Below, piece after piece: positions 23,386 through 34,960 of a stretch of DNA of 64,000 nucleotides. Within the stretch, counting starts at the first letter, position 1. Every line of letters starts with the position of its first letter. Below the pieces are notes generated by a model. It was not told where the DNA came from. It saw only the letters and a list, made by a program, of their open reading frames with translations, and did not search any database. The position numbers and the translations under genes are program-made. The DNA is taken from contig JAWKAU010000041.1 of NCBI GenBank assembly GCA_033398695.1, positions 620,001-684,000 of the forward strand, given 5' to 3'. The DNA comes from Orobanche coerulescens (lineage: Eukaryota > Streptophyta > Magnoliopsida > Lamiales > Orobanchaceae).

Positions 23386-24560
23386 CGGACCTAGCTTCCA
23401 ACTTCTCCACCTTAGTCTTCTTGACATAGGCGGGACATCCCCAAATCCTAATATGATTAAGACTTGATTTCCTTCCCTCCCACATCTCATGTGGAGTTTT
23501 AGGAACGGATTTGGAAGGACATCTGTTCAAGATGTAAGCGGCAGTCAGGAGTGCATACCCCCACAGGTAAATCGGCAAGTCAGTATAGCCCAGCATGGAA
23601 CGGACCATGTTCAACATGGTCTGATTCCTTCATTCTGACACACCATTTAACTGAGGAGTACCTGGAGGTGTTAGTTGTGAAACTATTCCATGTTCCTTAA
23701 GGAACTCGTCAAACTCCATACTCATATACTCGCCACCTCGGTCCGACCGAAGTGCTTTGATATGATTACCAGTTTGTTTCTCTACTAGGGCCTTGAATTC
23801 CTGGAATTTCTCAAAAGCCTCGGATTTATGTTTCATTAAGTATACATAACCATACCTAGTATGATCATCTGTAAACGTAATGAAATATTGATATCCGTCA
23901 CGTGCTGCTTCCAAAGCACCACAAACGTCAGTATGGATTAATCCCAGTTTATCAACGGCTCTTTCAAAAGTCCCTGTGAAGGGGGACTTAGTCATTTTTC
24001 CTTTAAGGCAAGATTCACAAGTAGGAAAGAGATCCGATCCCAATGGACCCATAAGTCCATCTTTTTCCATCTTGTAAACCTTGGTCTGACCAACATGACC
24101 AAGTCTTAGATGCCATTTCAAAACTTGATTGGTTTCATCCCTACCACGTTTTCTAGTCATAGTATTCACAACTACTTTGTTGCTGAGATTTAGATGATAC
24201 AATCCATTTAACAATGTAGCAGTACCCACTAGTTTATTTCTGAAATAAATTTTGCAGGAACCATCACCAATGAAAAATGAAAAGCCTTTTCGGTCCATGA
24301 CCGGAATGGATACAATATTTTTGTGCCCCTTGGGCAAAACAAGTACATCTTCTAAAGTCAAAACAAAGCCGGATTCTAAACCCAAAAGAAGTGATCCTAT
24401 GTCGGTCGCCTCGACACTATGCCCGCTTCCGACTGTGATCATAACTTATCCAGCTCCAAGCTTCCTACTTTGTTCCAGATCCTGATTCACGGTACAAATA
24501 TGAGAACTAGCACCAGAATCCAGTATCCAGGAAGTAGAAAATATAGTAGCAGAACAATTT
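23386..24560 (-). pseudogene. Copia integrase and protease, first gag-pol copy
   Basis: The minus strand from 24560 down contains the protease motif ILDSGASSHI, then the pre-integrase domain LKWHLRLGHVGQTKVYKM and CESCLKGKMTKSPFTG (HHCC zinc site). The integrase core follows with DVCGALEA, FITFTDDHTRYGYVYLM, RSDRGGEYMS and GVSE. A stop near 23630 breaks the core; the rest (RSMLGYTDLPIYLWGYALL, TAAYILNRCPSK) continues at 23318-23617 to the Athila junction. An in-frame TAA just before MITVGSGHS and another after the zinc knuckle also exist in the second copy. Confidence 0.88.
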
Positions 24561-25420
24561 GTTTCGAAAACTAAAAGTTATGTAACTGAAGTGCCATGAA
24601 GAATCGGACAGTCTCTAGCCCAGTGGCCCAGCTCACCGCACTTGAGACAAGCATCCTTCTTCTTCTTGTTCTTTGGAACCATCGGGGCCTTGCCCTTTCC
24701 CTTAAGGTCCTTAGCTTTTGGTCCAGTCTGCTTCTTGGTCTTTTTCTTCTTATTCTTAGACTTAGAAGTCGAGAAGAAATCACAAGGCGAGACTCCTTCA
24801 TTCGCGAGTCTTCATCTGAGACTGAGCGGTCACCAGTTTGTTCATTAGCCCAGCTAAGTTACATGCAATCTCATTACAGTTAAAGTTCATAACAAACTGT
24901 GAGAAGGAATCAGGAAGAGACTATAGGATAAGGTCGGTTTGGAGAGAAGTATCCATTTTAAAATCAAGAGCCTCCAATCTCTTGATCATGGATATCATTT
25001 TGAGGACATGTTCCCCAACTTTCTCACCTTCCTTCATCCTTGCACCGAACAGTTGCTTGGATATCTCATATCTAGCAGTTCTGCTGTGCTCACCATAAAG
25101 TTTGGTTAAGTGAGATAGAATCTGCCTAGCAGAAGTCATTTTCTCATGAGCTCTCTGAAGCTCATTAGACATAGAAGCCATCATGTATGCACGGACTTTT
25201 ACATCATCCTTAACCCACTTTTTGTGGTTTTCGATCTCTTCCTGATTGGCTGTGGTCCGCACAGGAGGTGCCGGAATGTCCGTCTCCAAGACGTATCCCA
25301 GTGCCTCTATACTGAGGACTATCATCGAGTTGCGGGATCCACAAAGTTAGGTCCAATCAGGGTGTTCTTCTCGAGTAGAATTGCGAGTGGATTCATTGTC
25401 ATATTGAGATTTGTCTGCAT
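24561..25420 (-). pseudogene. Copia gag, first copy
   Basis: ATG at 25418-25420 starts MQTNLNMTMNPLAILLE, as in the second copy. A small deletion near 25326-25340 breaks the frame early. The UBN2-type gag body then reads KMTSARQILSHLTKLYGEH and RYEISKQLFGARMKEGEKVG (24921-25325). A frameshift disrupts the region before the CCHC knuckle, which lies out of frame near 24600-24660. Gag of this family forms the particle. Confidence 0.82.
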
Positions 25421-27106
25421 TAAGTATAACAGATTAATTAGTGACTTGTTATATTATGATCTGAGTCTTTTCTATTCTTGTTACCCAGCTCCCACTATTT
25501 TTATCGGAATAACACACTCCCATGTGATATCCGGAAGTATCGTCGCTCTACTTCATAGTGGTGATCGAGTTCTTTATAAATCTTAATAGAGGGCAACCGA
25601 ACAGGTTTCTAGTCTATTAATTTTCATAAAGTGGTGTCCAACACGAACCCATCTAATGGATGATTCGATCTTTTTTTCCCCTTGTTCACTCCCCTCAACC
25701 TATACGGTTTCTATGGTTCGTGAACAAGTTAAGTTTATACCATCGACGCAAATCAGTTTCACAATTGAATCTTATCCGGCAACCTATCAGGTTTCTAGGG
25801 ATAAAATTTGCTCCAACCGAAGGCATCCAATGCGCTCCCGGTAATTTATCCATCCTCCCCGAACGACTATCCCGATAACTCGGAAGCATAGCACATTCGG
25901 TTTGGATTTCAATTTCCCGAAAACTTGATGGAGGGAAGGAAAACCTTGAAACCTTATAAACTTAATAATTTGTTGTGGGAGAATTTTCGCGATTAATGTT
26001 ACACTTTGCACATTAATCATTTAGCGCATTTGTGGTATTCATACAATATGAAAAAACCATTCACAGCCTAGTTGCTACCAACATATGGTTCATGGACCGT
26101 TCCTAGAAAACAAAAACTTCGTAATCTAATTACAAGTCTTCGTCTTGAATCTTCGTCTTCTCGAAATGGATCTTCCTCTGGTCTTCGTCATTACATATAA
26201 ATTTTACATCGAAAATTGCATCCTAGATACAAACATTTCTAGTAAAATAAATAGGCTCAAAACGGCCTTTACAACCTAATCGAATAAAACGAATGATTCA
26301 AAACTAAGTCCACGAACCACATCCCCATTCAAAAGCATTCATCCAATAAATACTATATAAATGGAAAAGCGTAGAGATACATTGATCCAATCAATAATAC
26401 GAACCGATCCAATCGATTCACACAATCGGTAATATGATAACGTTCAAAATAATTCGGTCGACCATAAATATTCCAATTAATCAAATTTCCCTTATAAAAT
26501 AAAATACCATAAATCATTTTAATCATATTAAATCCAATTTAACATGTGGGAGATCAATTTTCAAGAATACACAGAAAAATCGAGCCGGTGTAGCGCTGCT
26601 GGCCGAGTCACCCTCGGCTGGCCCGTGACAGGCTGGCATGGGCGAGTCACGCTCGGAAGCTGCCGGCCAGACACGGCCCGTGTCTCCAAACACGGTCGGG
26701 TGCGCTGGCGATGACATGGCTGAGGCCGGACACGACCAAGTCACCGGACACGGCCGATGCACTTTGGCGATGACTTGGCGTTGCCGCACACGACCGAGTC
26801 ACCCAGGACACGGTCGAGTCACTCTCGGCCAGATTACCTTTTTTGTCCAAAAAGTCATCTGACGACGATTCGGGGCTAGATTCTCGACTGGATATCGAAT
26901 ATCAATATTTTCCGACTTTCATATCTTCAATATAAATCATATTTCCCAGAAATTTAAGGTTTATATTTAGACATAAACTTACGAAAAATATAGCTACAAC
27001 GAACGTAAAACATGTACCACGAATATGACTAAAATGATTCCAAATCATTCACCATCTAATCGAGCATTCCAAATGCCAATATCGTATATACGATCGCAAG
27101 ACCTAC
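25421..27106 (-). other. Copia leader, first copy
   Basis: Untranslated leader between primer site and gag. AT-rich apart from a GC-rich island at 26580-26850 made of related words such as CGAGTCAC, GACACGG and GGCGATGAC. The matching island in the second copy (30965-31235) differs by many small insertions and deletions, although the AT-rich flanks of the two copies are almost identical. Confidence 0.75.
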
Positions 27107-27118
27107 GTTCCGATACCA
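27107..27118 (-). other. Primer binding site beside LTR-B
   Basis: The minus strand reads TGGTATCGGAAC next to LTR-B. It differs at one base from the site beside LTR-C (TGGTATCGGAGC), both of tRNA-Met type. A primer site here shows that LTR-B was once a 5' LTR of its own internal region. Confidence 0.85.
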
Positions 27119-27119
27119 C

Positions 27120-28279
27120 TGTTGGGATTCGGTGCCTAAAACGAAGGCCCAGCGGAAGCGGTAAAACGAAAATTAATTCGATCTGAATCCCTACGAGGAT
27201 CGATCGAGCTACGTATATACGAATATCAAAAAACGAATTCACAAGAGATATAGAAACTCACCCTTGTAGTTCGTTGATTAGATGGATAACCTTCTCTTGA
27301 GCTATTCCCCAAGTTTTGCTTGATCTCTACGAATCTATTCCGCTTCAAGCCCTTGAACGATCCAACGCTGAAAATACCGCGTCTCTACTTGCCACGCGCC
27401 GGAGAAACGACCGGAATGACGATCACCTTGCTATCCTCCGAGGATAGGGCTAGAGCTAAGTGATGAAGCTTCCAATATGAAATTATAACACTCTAAGTGT
27501 ATAACTCACAATCTCTCTTTTATGTCTTGATGTTTTCTCCAAGAAAAAACCAAGAACTTGTGATGAAGATGAAGAAGACTTGGAGAAGCCTTTCTCTCTC
27601 TCACTACACTTTGTCTCACGGTTGATTTTACACAAGAAATCAAAAGGTGCATGTGTTATGAGATGTCTTCTTCCTTTTATTCAACTCTCACTTTAATAAT
27701 ACAAATCATGCCACATGATTTTAAACCCCACAATGTGATGTTCTTTCATATAAAATGAAAGCAACAAGACAATAGGAAAGTGAGTGGAAACAAAGGGGGG
27801 GCGGCTACTATGCAAAAAAGGACGAGTTCGGTTCGTTTCGGACTCCCGTGAGTCCAAACAGATAAACTATGATTCCGTTCCGATATATTTGTATCGATTA
27901 ATTAATCCAATTAATTAAACATATCAAATACAAAATAACATAATTAATTTCTCCAAGAAATAATTATATTCATGAATTAAATTAATCACCCACTGATATA
28001 TTTAATCCATTAAGCCGTAAATCAATTTATCCGATAAATCGATTTAAACATCCAATGTCCCAAATTTAGATATCCAATATCTAATATTCATAATGAGAGA
28101 ATTAGCTCGATTCATTCCGTCGTTAATCCTAATACGCGACTCCTTAGGTCCATCTCAGTCAGCAATGGGAGGAACCAAAGAGTAGTAGCACCACCTAGCC
28201 AGCCTGGCGGCCTACATCGTATCCCAACTGAGAACGAATGATTGGGATCATTCAAGAACCATTCTGTCCTGAATACCAG
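27120..28279 (-). repeat. LTR-B, truncated middle LTR
   Basis: This is 1160 bp matching positions 31507-32667 of LTR-C; the first 842 bp of the LTR (minus-strand 5' part) are missing. It stops at 'gaataccag' (28279) and after one base passes into integrase sequence of the second gag-pol copy. No shared sequence is evident at the joint. Confidence 0.92.
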
Positions 28280-28280
28280 G

Positions 28281-28958
28281 ACGTGCTGCTTCCAAAGCGC
28301 CACAAACGTCAGTATGGATTAATCCCAGTTTATCAACGGCTCTTTCAAAAGTCCCTGTGAAGGGGGACTTAGTCATTTTTCCTTTAAGGCAAGATTCACA
28401 AGTAGGAAAGAGATTCGATCCCAATGGACCCATAAGTCCATCTTTTTCCATCTTGTAAACCTTGGTCTGACCAACATGACCAAGTCTTAGATGCCATTTC
28501 AAAACTTGATTGGTTTCATCCCTACCACGTTTTCTAGTCATAGTATTCACAACTACTTTGTTGCTGAGATTTAGATGATACAATCCATTTAACAATGTAG
28601 CAGTACCCACTAGTTTATTTCTGAAATAAATTTTGCAGGAACCATCACCAATGAAAAATGAAAAGCCTTTTCGGTCCATGACCGGAATGGATACAATATT
28701 TTTGTGCCCCTTGGGCAAAACAAGTACATCTTCTAAAGTCAAAACAAAGCCGGATTCTAAACCCAAAAGAAGTGATCCTATGTCGGTCGCCTCGACACTA
28801 TGCCCGCTTCCGACTGTGATCATAACTTATCCAGCTCCAAGCTTCCTACTTTGTTCCAGATCCTGATTCACGGTACAAATATGAGAACTAGCACCAGAAT
28901 CCAGTATCCAGGAAGTAGAAAATATAGTAGCAGAACAATTTGTTTCCAAAACTAAAAG
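28281..28958 (-). pseudogene. Copia protease and partial integrase, second copy
   Basis: Nearly identical to 23900-24575. It has the protease ILDSGASSHI region, LKWHLRLGHVGQTKVYKM and CESCLKGKMTKSPFTG, and ends inside the integrase core shortly after DVCGALEAAR, where the sequence joins LTR-B. Everything downstream (integrase end, RT, RNase H) is missing from this copy. The two in-frame TAA codons of the first copy, before MITVGSGHS and after the zinc knuckle, are present here too. Confidence 0.88.
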
Positions 28959-29807
28959 TTATGTAACTGAAGTGCCATGAAGAATCGGACAGTCTCTAGC
29001 CCAGTGGCCCAGCTCACCGCACTTGAGACAAGCATCCTTCTTCTTCTTGTTGTTTGGAACCATCGGGGCCTTGCCCTTTCCCTTAAGGTCCTTAGCTTTT
29101 GGTCCAGTCCGCTTCTTGGTCTTTTTCTTCTTATTCTTAGACTTCCGAAGTCCAGAAGAAATCACAAGGGCAGACTCCTTCATTCGCGGAGTCTTCATCT
29201 GAGACTGAGCGGTCACCAGTTTGTTCATTAGCCCAGCTAAGTTACATGCAATCTCATTGCAGTTAAAGTTCATAACAAACTGTGAGAAGGAATCAGGAAG
29301 AGACTATAGGATAAGGTCGGTTTGGAGAGAAGTATCCATTTTAAAATCAAGAGCCTCCAATCTCTTGATCATGGATATCATTTTGAGGACATGTTCCCCA
29401 ACTTTCTCACCTTCCTTCATCCTTGCACCGAACAGTTGCTTGGATATCTCATATCTAGCAGTTCTGCTGTGCTCACCATAAAGTTTGGTTAAGTGAGATA
29501 GAATCTGCCTAGCAGAAGTCATTTTCTCATGAGCTCTCTGAAGCTCATTAGACATAGAAGCCATCATGTATGCACGGACTTTTACATCATCCTTAACCAA
29601 CTATTTGTGGTTTTCGATCTCTTTCTGATTGGCTCTGGTCCGCACAGGAGGTGCCGGAATGTCCGTCTCCAAGACGTATCCCAGTGCCTCTATACTGAGG
29701 ACTATCATCAGATTGCGGAGCCAGTCCACAAAGTTAGGTCCAATCAGGGTGTTCTTCTCGAGTAGAATTGCGAGTGGATTCATTGTCATATTGAGATTTG
29801 TCTGCAT
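28959..29807 (-). pseudogene. Copia gag, second copy
   Basis: The better preserved gag. It starts at ATG 29805-29807 with MQTNLNMTMNPLAILLEKNT, contains IEALGYVLETDIPAPPVRT, is broken by a TAG near 29600 where the first copy has a sense codon, and continues with KMTSARQILSHLTKLYGEH and FGARMKEGEKVGEHVLKM. After another stop near 29303 it has a Lys-rich linker and an intact CCHC knuckle, CLKCGELGHWARDC. Family: UBN2-type copia gag. Confidence 0.85.
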
Positions 29808-31493
29808 TAAGTATAACAGATTAATTAGTGACTTGTTATATTATGATCTGAGTCTTTTCTATTCTTGTTACCCAGCTCCCACTATTTTTATCGGAATAAC
29901 ACACTCCCATGTGATATCCGGAAGTATCGTCGCTCTACTTCATAGTGGTGATCGAGTTCTTTATAAATCTTAATAGAGGGCAACCGAACAGGTTTCTAGT
30001 CTATTAATTTTCATAAAGTGGTGTCCAACACGAACCCATCTAATGGATGATTCGATCTTTTTTTCCCCTTGTTCACTCCCCTCAACCTATACGGTTTCTA
30101 TAGTTCGTGAACAAGTTAAGTTTATACCATCGACGCAAATCAGTTTCACAATTGAATCTTATCCGGCAACCTATCAGGTTTCTAGGGATAAAATTTGCTC
30201 CAACCGAAGGCATCCAATGCGCACCCGGTAATTTATCCGTCCTCCCCGAACGACTATCCCGATAACTCGGAAGCATAGCACATCCGGTTTGGATTTCAAT
30301 TTCCCGAAAACTTGATGGAGGGAAGGAAAACCTTGAAACCTTATAAACTTAATAATTTGTTGTGGGAGAATTTTCGCGATTAATGTTACACTTTGCACAT
30401 TAATCATTTAGCGCATTTGTGGTATTCATACAATATGAAAAAACCATTCACAGCCTAGTTGCTACCAACATGTGGTTCATGGACCGTTCCTAGAAAACAA
30501 AAACTTCGTAATCTAATTACAAGTCTTCGTCTTGAATCTTCGTCTTCTCGAAACGGATCTTCCTCTGGTCTTCGTCATTACATATAAATTTTACATCGAA
30601 AATTGCATCCTAGATACAAACATTTCTAGTAAAATAAATAGGCTCAAAACGGCCTTTACAACCTAATCGAATAAAACGAATGATTCAAAACTAAGTCCAC
30701 GAACCACATCCCCATTCAAAAGCATTCATCCAATAAATACTATATAAATGGAAAAGCATAGAGATACATTGATCCAATCAATAATACGAACCGATCCAAT
30801 CGATTCACACAATCAGTAATATGATAACGTTCAAAATAATTCGGTCGACCATAAATATTCCAATTAATCAAATTTCCTTAATAAAATAAAATACCATAAA
30901 TCATTTTAATCATATTAAATCCAATTTAACATGTGGGAGATCAATTTTCAAGAATACACGGAAAAATCGAGCCGGGGTGAAAACTGGCCTGCCTGACCGA
31001 GTCACCCTCGGCAGCCTGCCGGCAGACAGGCCTGGCATGGCCGAGTCACGCTCGGAAGCTGCCGGCCAGGACACGGCCCGTGTCTCCAGACACGGTCGGG
31101 TCTGCCTGGCAGTGACATGGCTGAGCCGCACACGACCGAGTCACCAGACACGGTCGAGTCGCTGGCGATGACTTGGCCACACCGCACACCGAGTCACCTG
31201 GGACACGGCCGAGTCACTCTCGGCAGTTACCTTTTTGTCAAAAGTCGTCGGCGACGATTCGAGCTAGATTTTATTTGGATATCCAATATCAATATTTTCC
31301 GACTTTCATATCTTCAATATAAATCATATTTCCCAGAAATTTAAGATTTATATTTAGACATAAACTTACAAAAAATATAACTACAACGAACGTAAAACAT
31401 GTACCACGAATATGACTAAAATGATTCCAAATCATTCACCATCTAATCGAGCATTCCAAATGCCAATATCGTATATACGATCGCAAGACCTAC
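29808..31493 (-). other. Copia leader, second copy
   Basis: Untranslated leader paralogous to 25421-27106. The AT-rich parts are nearly identical. The GC-rich island at 30965-31235 is rearranged relative to the first copy by many small length changes. Confidence 0.75.
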
Positions 31494-31505
31494 GCTCCGA
31501 TACCA
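31494..31505 (-). other. Primer binding site beside LTR-C
   Basis: The minus strand reads TGGTATCGGAGC, the tRNA-Met type. It is identical to the Tekay primer site at 7267-7278, although the two elements belong to different superfamilies. Confidence 0.9.
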
Positions 31506-31506
31506 C

Positions 31507-33509
31507 TGTTGGGATTCGGTGCCTAAAACGAAGGCCCAGCGGAAGCGGTAAAACGAAAATTAATTCGATCCGAATCCCTACGAGGATCGATCGAGCTACG
31601 TATATATGAATATCAAAAAACAAATTCACAAGAGATATAGAAACTCACCCTTGTAGTCCGTTGATTAGATGGATAACCTTCTCTTGAGCTATTCCCCAAG
31701 CTTTGCTTGATCTCTACGAATCTATTCCGCTTCAAGCCCTTGAACGATCCAACGCTGAAAATACCGCGTCTCTACTTGCCACGCGCCGGAGAAACGACCG
31801 GAACGACGATCACCTTGCTATCCTCCGAGGATAGGGCTAGAGCTAAGTGATGAAGCTTCCAATATGAAATTATAACACTCTAAGTGTATAACTCACAATC
31901 TCTCTTTTATGTCTTGATGTTTTCTCCAAGAAAAACCAAGAACTTGTGATAAAGATGAAGAAGACTTGGAGAAGCCTTTCTCTCTCTCACTACACTTTGT
32001 CTCACGGTTGATTTTACACAAGAAATCAAAAGGTGCATGTGTTATGAGATGTCTTCTTCCTTTTATTCAACTCTCACTTTAATAATACAAATCATGCCAC
32101 ATGATTTTAAACCCCACAATATGATGTTCTTTCATATAAAATGAAAGCAACAGGACAATAGGAAAGTGAGTGGAAACAAAGGGGGGGGGGGGCTACTATG
32201 CAAAAAAGGACGAGTTCGGTTCGTTTCGGACTCCCGTGAGTCCAAACAGATAAACTATGATTCCGTTCCGATATATTTGTATCGATTAATTAATCCAATT
32301 AATTAAACATACCAAATACAAAATAACATAATTAATTTCTCCAAGAAATAATTATATTCATGAATTAAATTAATCACCCAGTGATATATTTAATCCATTA
32401 AGCCGTAAATCAATTTATCCGATAAATCGATTTAAACATCCAATGTCCCAAATTTAGATATCCAATATCTAATATTCATAATGAGAGAATTAGCTCGATT
32501 CATTCCGTCGTTAATCCTAATACGCGACTCGGTAGGTCTATCTCAGTCAGCAATGGGAGGAACCAAAGAGTAGTAGCACCACCTAGCCAGCCTGGCAGCC
32601 TACACCGTATCCCAATTGAGAACGAATGATTGGGATCATTCAAGAACCATTCTGTCCTGAATACCAGTATACGTATAAACCCTTATTTCATATGTCCTGA
32701 TCAAGTTATAGGGTCACGTTCTGTCAAACCCTATCTGTACTTGACGCTATGCATGCGTTAATACAAATCGAGATCATCGAGCTCTCGTGTATCCAATACA
32801 ACTAGCTCCAATGCATTGGCCAAAGACTTATGATCTCATCTGCCAATAACCGCATAGGACATATAACCCGCTCACTAACGGGAGAAAGAATTCTATCTTG
32901 GTATTCAGTAGGACCTGCTACTTGCCCATCAAGATGCATGTCGAGGTTGACCCCCGCCTTCCGGTTTACAGGGTCGAACTACTCTAATGAAAATCTTGAC
33001 GTCACAAGCACATCCCTACTAAATCCTCAAGTCGAAGTTTCACGAATACCTATCACAACCTTTCGATTCCGTCATTGACTGTCCCGGAGTGAAATCCGTG
33101 TGACGAATCGAGGGTGAGTCGTTTCGAGTATACTAATATAATTAGCATACCTATAATGTGTACTCCCACTAACCATTAGTGTTCGATAGGCACTCTCCAT
33201 GTCAAAGAACACATCATACAAGTCTTCACATAAACTTAACGCCCAGTCAAGTTTCATCGACTTGCGAACGATTAAGTATTTGAGCTATAAACCATTCCAT
33301 TGCCGACCCCCTTATACAATAAGGAGTGGAACGTTTTGCTCTCAAATACACGGACTAGTTTCTATATGTATATTTACGAGTTAGGAATGCCAGTAACTAC
33401 CAGTCAATAAAGAAACATCCATTGCCTTATATTAATAATTTACATAATTACAAGTACAATGCCCTCACTCAACATCCTCTGAGTGGCATTCGAGGGCATA
33501 CTCCTAACA
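31507..33509 (-). repeat. LTR-C (5' LTR) of copia complex
   Basis: This is 2003 bp, beginning on the minus strand TGTTAGGAGTATGCCC at 33509. A poly-G run near 32182-32191 is longer than at the matching places in LTR-A (9787) and LTR-B (27795). It is followed by the target duplication TCATT. Confidence 0.93.
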
Positions 33510-33640
33510 TCATTGTCATCGATTGTCCGTTCTAAGGCAATCGAGGTGTTCAATCATTCATTGTATCGTTGTCGTCGATTGGCCATTCTCAGGCAATAGA
33601 GGTGTTCAACCATTCGTGGTATCGTTGTTATCGTTTGACG
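33510..33640 (+). repeat. 56-bp tandem repeats in Tekay pol, right part
   Basis: Completes the unit interrupted at 9112 (starting with the duplicated TCATT), then units start at 33549 and 33605. The units here have more changes than those on the left. The RT-leading sequence begins immediately afterwards. Confidence 0.82.
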
Positions 33641-34960
33641 ATGTACTCCCAGACGAGCTACCTGATTTACCTCCACCGAAGGATGTGGAATTCACGATAG
33701 AGTTGGAGCCTGGTACGTCCCCAATATCGAAGGCACCGTACCAGATGGCCCCGACCGAAATGCAGGAATTGAAGAATCAATTAGAGGATTTAGCCGAGAA
33801 GGGTTATATCTGACCGAGTGCGTCCCCGTGTGGAGCACTAGTGTTGTTTGTCAAGAAGAAGGATGGTTCGTTCCGCTTGTGTATTGATTATCGGGAACTG
33901 AACTGGGTGACGATCAAGAATAAGTATCCTCTACCCCGTATTGATGATCTCTTAGATCAACTTCAGGGAGCTTCAGTATTTTCCAAGATCAACTTAAGAT
34001 CCGAATATCATCAGTTGCGGATTCGAGAGTCAGATATCGCGAGGACGGCGTTTCGAACACGCTATGGTCATTATGAATTCGTGGTAATGCCGTTTGAGTT
34101 AACTAATGCACCTGCGGTATTCATGGAGTTAATGAATCGGGTTTTCATCGACTATTTGGATCAGTTCGTGGTTGTCTTTATTGATGACATTTTAATTTAT
34201 TCTCGTGCCCGGGAGGAGCACGAGTTTCACTTTCATCATGTGCTCGATGTGTTGAGACGAGAGCAACTTTTTGGGAAGTTTTCCAAATGTGAGTTCTAGA
34301 TGTCCGAAGTGACGTTTCTCGGGCATGTAATTTCATCAGACGGAGTTCATGTCGACCCTCAAAAGACGGAAGCTATCCGAGATTGGTTACCTTCGAAGAA
34401 TGCTAAGGAAATCCGAAGCTTTCTCGGATTAGCCGGTTATTATCGGTGATGTGTGGAAGGATTTTTTAAAATCACTCAACCAGTGACAAACCTTTTGCGA
34501 AAGGATAAGAAATACAAGTGGTCCGATGCGTGTCAGCGGAGTTCTGAGGAACTCAAGAGCCGGTTAATTTCAGCACCTGTCCTTTCCTTGCCACAAGGGA
34601 CGGAAGGATTTTTGATTTATAGTGACGCGTTCGGACACGATCTGGGATGTGTATTAATGCAGAATGAGAAGGTTATTGCCTATGCCTCACGGCAATTGAG
34701 AACTTACTAGGTTAATTATCCTACCCACGACCTGGAACTAGCAGTCGTGGTTTTCGTGTTGAAGATTGGCGTCATTACTTTTATGGCGTCACCTGTCAGA
34801 TATTCACCGATCATAAGAGTTTGAAGTATATATTTACTCAGAAGAAGTTAAATATGCGACAGAGGCGGTGGTTATAACTAATCAAAGATTATGATATCGA
34901 GATACTTTACCACCCGGGCAAGGCGAACGTTTTCGCTGACGCCTTGAGTCGTAAGTTCAT
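33640..34960 (+). pseudogene. Tekay reverse transcriptase and RNase H
   Basis: Begins with DVLPDELPDLPPPKDVEFTI and ISKAPYQMAPTEMQELKNQL, then RT blocks [36 protein letters not shown] and the catalytic [11 protein letters not shown]. The first catalytic Asp of RT (usual KIDLRSGYHQ) reads [10 protein letters not shown], an Asp-to-Asn change. Stops fall at about 33811 (TGA for Arg), 34298 (TAG for Trp), 34447 (TGA for Arg), 34708 and 34876, and one base is missing near 34775. RNase H follows with IYSDAFGHDLGCVLMQ and FADALSRK near 34930. Several stops fit C-to-T or G-to-A change at CG or CHG sites. Confidence 0.88.

Larger units (their letters stand above)
9113..33509 (-). mobile_element. Angela-like Ty1/copia complex with three LTRs
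   Basis: Flanked by an exact TCATT duplication, so it entered as one insertion. Order from right to left on the minus strand: LTR-C (31507-33509), primer site, leader, gag, protease and part of integrase (to 28281), truncated LTR-B (28279-27120), primer site, leader, gag, protease, integrase (to 23386), the Athila insertion, then RT and RNase H (13039 to 11128) and LTR-A (11112-9113). Protein order and sequence resemble the Angela/BARE group of copia elements; lineage assignment is by eye. The extra LTR and gag fit an LTR-LTR recombination that made a tandem, then a deletion of the first copy's RT end and 842 bp of the middle LTR. Confidence 0.88.

Noticed and set aside
26523..26862. Frames on both strands in the copia leader
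   Set aside because: They coincide with the GC-rich repeat island, are not conserved in the second leader copy, and lie in the untranslated region before gag.
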